Shown here piece by piece: positions 1 to 6,818 of a stretch of DNA of 6,818 bases (position 1 is its first letter; every line of letters begins with the position of its first letter). The DNA is from Candidatus Atribacteria bacterium. Its GTDB lineage: Bacteria; Atribacterota; Atribacteria; Atribacterales; Atribacteraceae. The stretch covers positions 1 to 6,818 of the forward strand of contig JAGPGC010000062.1 in the NCBI GenBank assembly GCA_018056205.1. Direction: 5' to 3'. A program made the position numbers and the translations under genes. A model generated the notes under the pieces. That model worked only from the letters and a program-made list of their open reading frames with translations, was not told the origin of the DNA and did not search any database.

Positions 1-951
1 ATCCATAACTTAGCTTATCAGGGAATTGGTAGTAGTGAACTTTTTAAAATCGTCAATCTTCCTGGTCATTTTTTCACTCATGATTACTTAGAATTTTATG
101 TAAATTTAAATCTTCTGAAGGCTGGTTTAGTTTTCTCTGATGTTATTACTACCGTGAGTCCCAGTTATGCACGAGAAATAGCCACCCCTGAAGGTGGTGA
201 GGGATTAGATGGGCTTATTCGCGCTATTGTACTCCGAAAACCGATAGTCGGAATTGTAAATGGAATCGATACCGATCATTTCAATCCAGCTATAGACAAC
301 AATCTTCCTTACCCCTTTACTACTAATCAGCCTACCATAAAAAACAAAAATAAGACCATTTTTTTCCAACAGTATTTTCCAGATTTAAACGGGAAGGAAC
401 CTCTAATGCCTTTGATTTCTTTTATTTCTCGATTAGTTGAGCAAAAGGGATTAGACCTTATTCTTAACGATCCGGATAAACTTTTTAATCTACCTTTAGC
501 TTGGTTCTTTTTAGGAGTAGGAGAGGCAGCTTATGAAAGTTCGTTGACTGAATATGCCAAAAAATATCCAAATGTTCATATTGAAATGGCTTTCGACGAT
601 AGTTTAGCTCGATTTGTTTATGGAGCATCAGATATGTTAGCCATGCCTTCCCGTTTCGAACCATGTGGCATCAGTCAAATGATTGCTATGAGATACGGAA
701 CTATCCCCATTGTAAGAAGAACTGGTGGTCTTATTGATACGGTGGTTGATTATCGATTCAACCCAACCTTAAGCAATGGGTTTCAGTTTGATAATTACCG
801 CTCGGATGAATTTATTTTTACTATTGAACGGGCTCTGAACTGGTATAATGAAGAGACCGAGCTCTGGAAAATTATGGTTAATAACGCCATGACTTCTGAT
901 TTTTCTTGGATAAACCCAATTAAGGAATATATCAACATTTATTTGGGTTAA
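1..951 (+). CDS. glgA: Glycogen/starch synthase GlgA, C-terminal part (5' end outside window)
   Basis: Frame 1 is open from the first base to TAA at 949-951 and gives 316 residues. The product is a GT5-family, GT-B fold enzyme that transfers glucose from ADP-glucose to the non-reducing end of an alpha-1,4-glucan in the cytoplasm. Visible motifs, counted from the window edge: HNLAYQG at 2-8 (His2 matches E. coli His161), the SRLxxQKGLD nucleotide-sugar site (Arg144 and Lys149, matching E. coli Arg300 and Lys305), SRFEPCG with the catalytic Glu220 (E. coli Glu377), and the RRTGGL loop near 239-244. The ending DFSW...Y is typical of the family. About 160 N-terminal residues, including the KxGGL ADP-glucose motif, lie upstream of the window. 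The GTG at 154 falls inside the conserved TVSPSYAREI segment and is not the start. The visible part is intact, with no frameshift. Assignment rests on motif recognition and is firm; glycogen as the exact polymer is inferred. Confidence 0.97.
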   Translation: MHNLAYQGIGSSELFKIVNLPGHFFTHDYLEFYVNLNLLKAGLVFSDVITTVSPSYAREIATPEGGEGLDGLIRAIVLRKPIVGIVNGIDTDHFNPAIDNNLPYPFTTNQPTIKNKNKTIFFQQYFPDLNGKEPLMPLISFISRLVEQKGLDLILNDPDKLFNLPLAWFFLGVGEAAYESSLTEYAKKYPNVHIEMAFDDSLARFVYGASDMLAMPSRFEPCGISQMIAMRYGTIPIVRRTGGLIDTVVDYRFNPTLSNGFQFDNYRSDEFIFTIERALNWYNEETELWKIMVNNAMTSDFSWINPIKEYINIYLG

Positions 952-968
952 TGAAAAATGACGAATGA
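949..968 (+). other. Stop/start chain with a five-codon minicistron between glgA and coaE
   Basis: The glgA stop TAA shares its last base with an ATG (TAATG, 949-953). That ATG opens ATG AAA AAT GAC GAA TGA (951-968), encoding MKNDE. Its TGA overlaps the coaE ATG as ATGA at 965-968. No good Shine-Dalgarno sequence lies upstream of coaE, so ribosomes finishing glgA could reach coaE by re-initiation. The arrangement is directly visible; its use is inferred. In AT-rich DNA it could arise by chance. Confidence 0.4.
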
Positions 969-1585
969 GTAAAATGGAAAGATCGATTCCTATTATTGGG
1001 ATTGGCGGAGCAATCGGTTCAGGAAAATCATTGGTTGCGAATTCACTCATTGACCAAAACGCAACGGTTATCGATCTCGATCTTCTTTCCCGTGATCTAT
1101 CAAAAAAAGGAAAACGTTTATGGAAAGAAGTGGTTCTAACTTTTGGTTCTGGATTTTTAGACCAAAAGGGAGAATTACAGCGACAGAAGTTGGGAAAAGT
1201 AGTTTTTAAAAATTGGAAATTTCTATTCCAACTTAATCAAATCAGTCACCCCATTTTTAAAAATGAGCTGAAGAAATTCATTCTTCATCAACTATCATCA
1301 ACTATGATTGTTATTGATGGAGCTATATTGTTTGAAGCCGGTCTTATTCCTCTCATTGATCGTTTAATTTTTGTCGAGGCAGATGAGGAACAGAGGTTTT
1401 CTCGCCTTTCCCGAAAAGGTCTATCTCCTAATGATATTCGAGCTCGAATGAAAAGTCAAAAATTTATTCCCAGTCTGCGACGAAGATCTCATATCATTAT
1501 TGAGAATAAAACCACCCCGGAAGATCTTCAACAAAAAATAGGTCTCATCGATCAGCTTCCCACTAAAAAACTCATTCATACTTAA
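965..1585 (+). CDS. coaE: Dephospho-CoA kinase
   Basis: CoaE catalyses the last step of coenzyme A synthesis, phosphorylating the 3'-hydroxyl of the dephospho-CoA ribose with ATP in the cytoplasm. The 206-residue length is normal for the family. Visible motifs: P-loop GAIGSGKS at 15-22, VIDLD at 35-39 (the family's VIDAD acidic motif), GELQRQKL at 69-76 (usually GELDRxxL), LNQISHP at 90-96, [11 protein letters not shown] at 117-127 (usually DVPLLFExGL, with Pro replaced by Ala), the lid region [11 protein letters not shown] at 144-154 with RMKSQ at 161-165, and [12 protein letters not shown] at 177-188 (family pattern xIxNxg). The start is ATG 965, because TGA at 959-961 closes the frame just upstream; ATG 974 is an alternative three codons in, and neither has a clear ribosome binding site. 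It lies 13 bases after glgA and 19 before uvrB, consistent with one transcript. The substituted motif positions suggest a divergent but functional enzyme. Confidence 0.95.
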   Translation: MSKMERSIPIIGIGGAIGSGKSLVANSLIDQNATVIDLDLLSRDLSKKGKRLWKEVVLTFGSGFLDQKGELQRQKLGKVVFKNWKFLFQLNQISHPIFKNELKKFILHQLSSTMIVIDGAILFEAGLIPLIDRLIFVEADEEQRFSRLSRKGLSPNDIRARMKSQKFIPSLRRRSHIIIENKTTPEDLQQKIGLIDQLPTKKLIHT

Positions 1586-1595
1586 TATAAAACAG

Positions 1596-1601
1596 GGTGA
1601 T
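1596..1601 (+). promoter_or_regulatory. Ribosome binding site for uvrB (GGTGAT)
   Basis: GGTGAT pairs with the 5' part of the usual anti-Shine-Dalgarno sequence (complement of AAGGAGGTGATC) and ends three bases before GTG 1605. It supports the GTG start: the first in-frame ATG of uvrB is only at codon 51, beyond the Walker A motif. The same hexamer precedes uvrA. Confidence 0.7.
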
Positions 1602-1604
1602 ATT

Positions 1605-3665
1605 GTGTCAACTAAAGGTCGTTTCCAATTAATTTCCAATTACCAACCTCAAGGAGATCAACCCGCTGCCATAGAAAAATTAGTTAAGGGAATATCAAAT
1701 AAAGCTCGTTTTCAAACTCTATTAGGAGTAACTGGATCGGGAAAAACTTTCACTATGGCCAATGTTATCAACCAATTCCAACGTCCAACCCTAATCATAT
1801 CCCCAAATAAGACCTTAGCAGCACAACTTTACAGTGAAATGAAAGCCTTTTTCCCTTACAATGCCGTAGAATATTTTGTCAGTTATTATGATTATTACCA
1901 ACCAGAAGCTTACGTCCCCGAACATGACCTTTATATAGAAAAAGACGCATCCATTAATGAACAAATCGATCGTCTTCGTTTATCTGCAACCAGCGCCTTA
2001 ATGGAGCGGAATGATGTAATAGTCGTCGCTTCGGTTTCTTGCATTTATGGTATCGGTTCTCCAGAAGAATATCGAAAAAGAATTTTTCACGTTAAGGTTG
2101 ACGATACCTGGAATCGGGAGGTTTTTGCCCATCGCCTGGTTGACCTTCTTTATGAAAGAAATGAAATCGAGTTTACTGCGGGTTGTTTTAGAATGAAGGG
2201 AGACACCTTAGAAATTTTTCCAGCTTACAGCGAAACCGCTCTTCGATTTGAATTCTGGGGAAATCAAGTTGAATGTATAAAAGTTATTGAGCCGGTGAGT
2301 GGAAAAACTTTGGAAAAATTGCCGGAGATATTTATTTATCCAGCCAAACACTATCTGGTTGATCGAGATCAGTTTGATCTGGCTTTGAGGAATATCGAGT
2401 TAGAATTGCAGGAACAGCTCAAGTTTTTTCTTTCTCAAGGAAAATTGGTCGAAGCCGATCGGTTAGAAAGACGAACTCGCTATGACCTGGAACTGCTCAG
2501 AGAAACTTTCTATTGTTCGGGGATTGAAAACTATTCCCGCCATTTAGATGGAAGAAAACCGGGGGAACCACCTTATACACTCATTGATTACTTTCCCCGA
2601 GATTTTTTATTATTCATTGACGAATCACACGTTGCTATACCTCAAATTCATGGAATGTTAGCTGGAGACCGCTCTCGAAAAAAATCTTTGGTTGATTTCG
2701 GATTCCGGCTTCCCTCCAGCTTTGACAATCGTCCGCTTTCCTTTGAAGAATTTGAGGAAAAATTAGGATATGTTATTTATGTTTCGGCAACTCCAGGAGC
2801 CTATGAATATCAAAAAAGCGATCAAGTTGCCGAACAATTAATTCGTCCCACTGGCTTGATCGACCCTGAAATTATAGTTCGACCAGCAACCGGACAAATT
2901 GATGACCTTTATCAAGAAATAAAGCAAGTTGTTAAATCAGGAGAAAGAGTTTTGGTGACCACCTTAACTAAAAGGAGCGCTGAAGATCTTTGTGACTATC
3001 TCTTCAATCTGGGTATCAAAGTCCGGTATCTTCATTCTGAAATCGAAACTATTGAACGAGCGCGAATTATTCGGGATCTACGGGCAGGGGAGTTTGACGT
3101 CTTGGTTGGAATTAATTTACTTCGAGAAGGATTAGATCTTCCTGAAGTGGCTTTAGTTGCCGTGCTCGACGCTGATAAGGAAGGATTTCTACGCTCAGAG
3201 GTTTCTTTGATTCAAACCATTGGTAGGGCAGCTCGAAATATTAAAGGTCGGGCTATTCTCTATGCTGATCGATTGACCGGATCGTTGGAAAGAGCTAAAC
3301 GAGAAACCGAAAGAAGAAGAAAAACCCAGTTAGAATATAACCGTGCTCATCATATTACTCCGGAATCCATCATCAAAGAAGTACGAACCCTCATCCCAGA
3401 AGTGGTGGGACTCTCTCCAGAAGCTGAAAATACCCTTTACCAACTCGACCTGTTGGAAGCTGATCAGGTTGCTGAAGAAAAACTTATCGAACAACTTACC
3501 CAGGAAATGATGAAATCTGCTAAAAATCTTGAGTTTGAGAAAGCAGCATTAATTCGAGATGAATTGATCCGATTAAAAAAACCCGGTTCCCAAGCTAAGC
3601 AAAAATCTATTCAAAACCAGAAAAAAACTCCATCTCGATTAAGCAGAAAATCTCATTCACGTTGA
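1605..3665 (+). CDS. uvrB: Excinuclease ABC subunit B (UvrB), GTG start
   Basis: UvrB is the ATP-dependent helicase-like subunit of nucleotide excision repair. UvrA loads it at damage, it verifies the lesion with a beta-hairpin and then recruits UvrC. All expected parts are present in the 686 residues: Walker A GVTGSGKT at 41-48 (Lys47), the tyrosine-rich hairpin [10 protein letters not shown] at 94-103, the UvrA-interacting domain about 160-250, [24 protein letters not shown] at about 308-331, the DESH box at 339-342, SATPG at 394-398, motif [15 protein letters not shown] at 502-515, motif [11 protein letters not shown] at 537-545, RRRxxQxxYNxxH at about 570-583, and a UVR coiled-coil motif at about 627-660 that binds the matching motif of UvrC. 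A basic Lys/Arg/Ser/Gln tail follows, at 659-686. GTG 1605 is the start because it has a spaced Shine-Dalgarno and the family N-terminus (FQLxSxYxPxGDQPxAI) begins at once after it. No key residue is missing. Confidence 0.99.
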   Translation: MSTKGRFQLISNYQPQGDQPAAIEKLVKGISNKARFQTLLGVTGSGKTFTMANVINQFQRPTLIISPNKTLAAQLYSEMKAFFPYNAVEYFVSYYDYYQPEAYVPEHDLYIEKDASINEQIDRLRLSATSALMERNDVIVVASVSCIYGIGSPEEYRKRIFHVKVDDTWNREVFAHRLVDLLYERNEIEFTAGCFRMKGDTLEIFPAYSETALRFEFWGNQVECIKVIEPVSGKTLEKLPEIFIYPAKHYLVDRDQFDLALRNIELELQEQLKFFLSQGKLVEADRLERRTRYDLELLRETFYCSGIENYSRHLDGRKPGEPPYTLIDYFPRDFLLFIDESHVAIPQIHGMLAGDRSRKKSLVDFGFRLPSSFDNRPLSFEEFEEKLGYVIYVSATPGAYEYQKSDQVAEQLIRPTGLIDPEIIVRPATGQIDDLYQEIKQVVKSGERVLVTTLTKRSAEDLCDYLFNLGIKVRYLHSEIETIERARIIRDLRAGEFDVLVGINLLREGLDLPEVALVAVLDADKEGFLRSEVSLIQTIGRAARNIKGRAILYADRLTGSLERAKRETERRRKTQLEYNRAHHITPESIIKEVRTLIPEVVGLSPEAENTLYQLDLLEADQVAEEKLIEQLTQEMMKSAKNLEFEKAALIRDELIRLKKPGSQAKQKSIQNQKKTPSRLSRKSHSR

Positions 3666-3698
3666 ACAAAAATCCTCGAAAAGAATAAACTAAAGCTA

Positions 3699-3706
3699 AA
3701 GGTGAT
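3699..3706 (+). promoter_or_regulatory. Ribosome binding site that decides the uvrA start (AAGGTGAT)
   Basis: AAGGTGAT ends four bases before TTG 3711, almost the same geometry as GGTGAT before uvrB. The competing in-frame GTG at 3702 lies inside this site and has only weak purine-rich sequence upstream. The site therefore favours TTG 3711 as the uvrA start. Confidence 0.7.
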
Positions 3707-3710
3707 AGCA

Positions 3711-6512
3711 TTGAAAAATTTTTTATCTATCAAAGGCGCACGCGAACATAACTTAAAAAATATCGATATCGAAATTCCCCACCATAAATTGGTGGTCATA
3801 ACTGGATTAAGCGGATCGGGTAAATCTTCCTTAGCTTTTGATACTATTTTTGCTGAAGGACAACGTCGTTATTTAGAATCTCTTTCATCGTACGCTCGAC
3901 AATTTTTAGAAAGAATGGAAAAACCAGATGTTGATTTGATTGAAGGATTATCTCCAACCATTGCCATTAATCAAAAAGCTACTTCACATAACCCGCGCTC
4001 CACAGTAGGTACGGTTACCGAAATCTATGACTACATGAGAGTTCTCTTCAGCCGCTGTGGAAGGGTATTTTGTCCCCAATGCGGAAAACCTATAGCTCGA
4101 CAGACTATCCAGCAAATTGTAGATGAGATACTTTCCTATCCTAATGGAACCCGTATTATTATTCTTGCACCTCTGATTCGAGGTCGAAAAGGAGAATATA
4201 AAAAACTCCTCAACGATATGTTGAAAAATGGTTTTGCTCGTTGCTTGGTAGATGGAGAGTTTATCGAGTTAGAAGATTGGGATTCAATAAATTTGGACCG
4301 TAACAAAAAACATGATATCGACCTGGTTGTCGATCGACTCACTACCAATCCCGAAGAGCAACGGCGACTCGCCGATTCAATCGAAATAGCCCTTCGTTAT
4401 GGGAAAGGACTGGTTAAAATTGGGGTGGTCTCTGATGGTATTTCAATGGAAGAGCGGCTCTTCAGTGAACACTTTGCCTGCCCCGATTGTGGGATAAACT
4501 TTCCTGAGGTAACTCCGCGAATGTTTTCCTTTAATAATCCTTACGGAGCTTGCCCAGATTGTAGTGGTCTTGGTATTCTAAATTTTATTGACCCCGGTCT
4601 GGTAATCCCTGATTGGTCTAAATCCTTAGATCAGGGAGCAATAATACCCTGGACTTTTTATGACGAAGATCATTACTCCATGAATAAAATCAAACATTTT
4701 CTTCGGGAAAAGAGTATTGCTTTCAAGGTTCCTTTCCAGGATTTATCAGAAAGTGATCGACAGTTGATCCTTTACGGAGACGAAGATGGAGATGGAATAA
4801 TAAGTTACTTAGAAAAACAGATGAAAACCGCCGAAAGCTGGTGGGAAATGGATGAAGTAGATCTTTTTATGGCCACTCGTACTTGCCCATCCTGTCACGG
4901 TGATCGACTCCGATCGGAAAGTCTTGCGGTGAAAATTCATAATCAATCAATTGGCGATCTTTCCCGTCTTACCATTGGTGATTTGAGAAATTTCTTCATT
5001 AACCTGAAGTTTTCGAAACAGGAAACCATAATTGCTGCTACATTAATGAGAGAAATTCAATCCCGTCTTCAATTTTTAGTGGAGGTCGGTTTAAACTATC
5101 TTACTCTTAACCGTTCGGCCATGACCTTATCGGGTGGCGAAGCACAACGAATTCGATTGGCAACTCAAATCGGATCGGGTCTGGTCGGCGTTCTCTATGT
5201 CCTTGATGAACCAACTATTGGTCTTCATCCCCGTGATAATCAGAAGCTCATTCAAACCTTGAAAAGATTACGGGACTTAGGAAATACCGTTATTGTCGTA
5301 GAGCATGATGCTGAAACCATGAAAAATTCCGATTATCTTATTGATATGGGACCGGGAGCTGGGGAGAAAGGAGGAGAAGTGGTCGCATTTGGAACACCGA
5401 TAGAAATAATGAATAACCAAAAAAGCCTCACCGGACAATATCTGAATGGTAAAAAGGAAATCCCCATTCCCTCTGAAAGAAAAAATCCTAAAGAATGGCT
5501 GATTATTCGTGGTGCCCGGGCTAATAATTTAAAAAATATTGATGTTAAAATCCCTCTGGGAGTGATGGTGGGGCTTACCGGTGTATCTGGTTCTGGAAAA
5601 AGTACCCTTATGGAAGATGTTCTTTATCGAGCTCTTTCCCGGATTTTTTATCATTCACTCGCTGAACCAGGAGATCATGATGCCATCGAAGGGATTGAAT
5701 GTATCGACAAAGTCATAGTTATCGATCAATCACCGATTGGACGAACCCCTCGTTCCAATCCGGCTACTTATACGGGAATTTTCACTGAAATTCGTAACTT
5801 GTTTTCCCGACTCCCCGAATCAAAAGCCCGAGGTTATCGACCAGGGCGTTTCAGCTTCAACGTTAAAGGTGGTCGTTGTGAAGCCTGCCAGGGAAATGGA
5901 GTCATCAAGTTTGAAATGCATTTTCTTCCCGACGTTTTTGTGACTTGTGAATACTGTAAAGGAAAGCGCTATGCTCGAGAAACTTTAGATGTAAGTTTTA
6001 AAGGAAAAAATATTGCCGAAGTCCTTGATATGAGTGTGGACGAAGCGGCGGTTTTCTTTGAAAACATTCCAGTACTCCGTCGGAAATTAGCTGTTCTTCA
6101 ACGAGTTGGTCTTGGATATATTAAGCTTGGCCAATCAGCAACTACTCTTTCGGGTGGAGAAGCCCAACGGATAAAATTGACCAAAGAACTAAGCAAGGTT
6201 GCTACCGGTAGAACCCTCTATCTTCTTGATGAGCCAACCACTGGCCTTCACTTCGCTGATGTTGAAAAATTACTCGATGTTCTTCTTGAATTACGTCGCC
6301 GAGGAAATAGTATTCTGATTATTGAACACAATATGGATGTGATTAAATGTTGCGATTATATAATCGATTTGGGACCAGAAGGTGGAGATCAGGGAGGTCA
6401 GTTGGTTGCCGAGGGAACCCCAGAAGAAGTAGCATCCAATCCTAGATCTTATACTGGTTTTTTCCTTAGGGAGGTATTAAAAGTTGAACGAAAAGAATTT
6501 TGTCAGGTTTGA
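3711..6512 (+). CDS. uvrA: Excinuclease ABC subunit A (UvrA), probable TTG start
   Basis: UvrA is the dimeric ABC-type ATPase that scans DNA for helix-distorting damage and loads UvrB. The preferred TTG start gives 933 residues, normal for the family (E. coli about 940), and the protein begins MKNFLSIKGAREHNLKNI as expected. Visible elements: first Walker A GLSGSGKS at 32-39, CPQC at 121-124, zinc-finger cysteines 257/260 and 281/284, CPSC at 392-395, first ABC signature LSGGEAQRI at 473-481, Walker B with LDEPTIGLHPRD at about 498-509, second Walker A GVSGSGKS at 624-631, C-terminal zinc finger Cys723/726/746/749, second signature LSGGEAQRI at 813-821, and second Walker B LLDEPTTGLH at 838-847. 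The cysteine pairs at 121-124 and 392-395 may share a zinc ion (inference). An acidic DEDGDG segment at 357-362 is unusual (see findings). GTG 3702 would add three residues. The gene starts 45 bases after uvrB with no terminator between, and overlaps uvrC by 29 bases. Confidence 0.99.
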   Translation: MKNFLSIKGAREHNLKNIDIEIPHHKLVVITGLSGSGKSSLAFDTIFAEGQRRYLESLSSYARQFLERMEKPDVDLIEGLSPTIAINQKATSHNPRSTVGTVTEIYDYMRVLFSRCGRVFCPQCGKPIARQTIQQIVDEILSYPNGTRIIILAPLIRGRKGEYKKLLNDMLKNGFARCLVDGEFIELEDWDSINLDRNKKHDIDLVVDRLTTNPEEQRRLADSIEIALRYGKGLVKIGVVSDGISMEERLFSEHFACPDCGINFPEVTPRMFSFNNPYGACPDCSGLGILNFIDPGLVIPDWSKSLDQGAIIPWTFYDEDHYSMNKIKHFLREKSIAFKVPFQDLSESDRQLILYGDEDGDGIISYLEKQMKTAESWWEMDEVDLFMATRTCPSCHGDRLRSESLAVKIHNQSIGDLSRLTIGDLRNFFINLKFSKQETIIAATLMREIQSRLQFLVEVGLNYLTLNRSAMTLSGGEAQRIRLATQIGSGLVGVLYVLDEPTIGLHPRDNQKLIQTLKRLRDLGNTVIVVEHDAETMKNSDYLIDMGPGAGEKGGEVVAFGTPIEIMNNQKSLTGQYLNGKKEIPIPSERKNPKEWLIIRGARANNLKNIDVKIPLGVMVGLTGVSGSGKSTLMEDVLYRALSRIFYHSLAEPGDHDAIEGIECIDKVIVIDQSPIGRTPRSNPATYTGIFTEIRNLFSRLPESKARGYRPGRFSFNVKGGRCEACQGNGVIKFEMHFLPDVFVTCEYCKGKRYARETLDVSFKGKNIAEVLDMSVDEAAVFFENIPVLRRKLAVLQRVGLGYIKLGQSATTLSGGEAQRIKLTKELSKVATGRTLYLLDEPTTGLHFADVEKLLDVLLELRRRGNSILIIEHNMDVIKCCDYIIDLGPEGGDQGGQLVAEGTPEEVASNPRSYTGFFLREVLKVERKEFCQV
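6469..6475 (+). promoter_or_regulatory. Ribosome binding site for uvrC inside uvrA (GGGAGGT)
   Basis: GGGAGGT is a near-perfect Shine-Dalgarno sequence, eight bases before TTG 6484. It lies within the uvrA reading frame, where it encodes part of LREVL. It is the strongest ribosome binding site in the window and fixes the uvrC start. Confidence 0.85.
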
Positions 6513-6818
6513 AACCACCCGAAACTCCCTACAAGAATTACCAACCAGCTGTGGAGTTTATATTCTCTTTAATCAATACCACCAAATTATCTATATTGGT
6601 AAAGCCATTAATATCCAGAACCGGGTTCGAAATCATCTGCAGAGTGATTCTTCATCGCCTCTCAAAAAGGATCTGGCTAAGGAAATCACTACCATTCAAT
6701 TCATTCTCACTCAGGATGAAGCTGAAGCCCTTCTTCTCGAGGAAGAATTGATCAAAACTCACCAGCCGCTATACAACATCCGAATGAAAGATGATAAAAG
6801 CTATCCCTATATTCATTT
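6484..6818 (+). CDS. uvrC: Excinuclease ABC subunit C (UvrC), N-terminal GIY-YIG domain, 3' end outside window, TTG start
   Basis: UvrC is the nuclease of nucleotide excision repair; its N-terminal GIY-YIG domain makes the 3' cut and its RNase H-like C-terminal half, outside this window, makes the 5' cut. The 111 complete codons visible start at TTG 6484 and run open to the edge. Domain signs: LPTSCGVY at 19-26, YIGK at 37-40, Arg47 in IQNRVR, EALLLE with Glu86 as the probable metal ligand, PLYN with Asn98, and MKDDKSYPYI at 101-110. These align by spacing with Tyr19, Tyr29, Lys32, Arg39, Glu76 and Asn88 of Thermotoga maritima UvrC, so the active site looks complete. The usual PGVY is CGVY here. 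TTG 6484 is the only plausible start: TAA at 6478-6480 closes the frame, a strong GGGAGGT lies eight bases upstream, and the first ATG is codon 101. The gene overlaps the end of uvrA by 29 bases, which suggests coupled translation. Confidence 0.95.
   Translation, partial: MNEKNFVRFETTRNSLQELPTSCGVYILFNQYHQIIYIGKAINIQNRVRNHLQSDSSSPLKKDLAKEITTIQFILTQDEAEALLLEEELIKTHQPLYNIRMKDDKSYPYIH

Noticed and set aside
154..951. A shorter glgA starting at GTG 154
   Set aside because: The frame is open to base 1 and encodes conserved GlgA sequence (HNLAYQG and the LEF...LKAG region) upstream of 154, so this GTG is internal.
769..1050. Minus-strand open frame of 93 codons
   Set aside because: It lies opposite glgA and coaE, shows no recognisable family motifs, and is best explained as an antisense shadow.
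1586..1604. LexA/SOS operator upstream of uvrB
   Set aside because: Neither CTG-N10-CAG nor GAAC-N4-GTTC was found here or in the uvrB-uvrA spacer.
1421..1639. Minus-strand open frame of 72 codons
   Set aside because: It is antisense to coaE and the start of uvrB, and has no recognisable motifs.
1622..1642. Tandem decamer tttccaatta repeated at 1622 and 1633
   Set aside because: The 11-base period is out of frame and sits in conserved UvrB N-terminal coding sequence, so it is probably a coincidence of codon use.
3662..3691. Possible promoter between uvrB and uvrA (TTGAAC, 18 bases, TAAACT)
   Set aside because: Each hexamer matches consensus at only four of six positions in an AT-rich spacer, which is expected by chance.
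3666..3710. Rho-independent terminator after uvrB
   Set aside because: There is no GC-rich stem followed by a T run; the spacer is A-rich and unstructured by eye.
4136..4348. Minus-strand open frame of 70 codons
   Set aside because: It is antisense to a fully conserved part of uvrA; its Ser/Arg-rich product is typical of a shadow frame.
3732..5636. Internal repeat: two similar halves of uvrA (IKGAREHNLKNID and IRGARANNLKNID followed by Walker A)
   Set aside because: This is the known ancient duplication of the two ABC ATPase modules in all UvrA proteins and is not new.
5737..5943. Plus-strand open frame of 68 codons
   Set aside because: It is out of frame within uvrA, across the conserved C-terminal zinc-finger region.
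6500..6751. Plus-strand open frame of 83 codons after uvrA
   Set aside because: It overlaps uvrC in another frame; the uvrC frame carries the clear GIY-YIG motifs and a strong ribosome binding site.

Overview
The window is a compact, single-strand bacterial gene cluster, all on the + strand: the 3' part of glgA (glycogen/starch synthase), then complete coaE (dephospho-CoA kinase), uvrB and uvrA, and finally the 5' end of uvrC running off the right edge. There is no stretch over 45 bases between genes. No RNA gene, mobile element, CRISPR array, origin or convincing terminator was found.

Layout: 1-951 glgA C-terminal 316 codons (the true start lies to the left of the window); 965-1585 coaE; 1605-3665 uvrB; 3711-6512 uvrA (TTG start preferred over GTG 3702); 6484-6818 uvrC N-terminal GIY-YIG domain, overlapping the end of uvrA by 29 bases. 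Gaps are 13, 19 and 45 bases, followed by the overlap, so the five genes look co-transcribed and at least partly translationally coupled.

Function: UvrA, UvrB and UvrC are the damage-recognition, damage-verification and dual-incision parts of nucleotide excision repair, so the cluster encodes the whole incision machinery in the order B-A-C. CoaE makes coenzyme A. GlgA makes alpha-1,4-glucan from ADP-glucose. Neither has an obvious mechanistic link to repair, so the upstream pair looks like ordinary operon neighbours.

Organism: a bacterium of low to moderate GC (roughly 40% by eye, with A/T-rich third positions and frequent CGA and AGA arginine codons). The extended Shine-Dalgarno form GGTGAT precedes uvrB and uvrA, and all three uvr genes start on non-ATG codons. 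UvrB-UvrA-UvrC clusters occur in Clostridia-like and some deep-branching anaerobic lineages. I cannot place the organism more precisely from the sequence alone.

Most of the window is ordinary, well-conserved housekeeping sequence, and I did not find a new multi-gene system. The most unusual feature is a 12-residue segment of UvrA (4779-4814) that matches the EF-hand calcium-loop pattern exactly, at a place where the protein appears to have lost about 15 residues relative to E. coli UvrA. Next are the uvr start codons and the stop/start chain between glgA and coaE.
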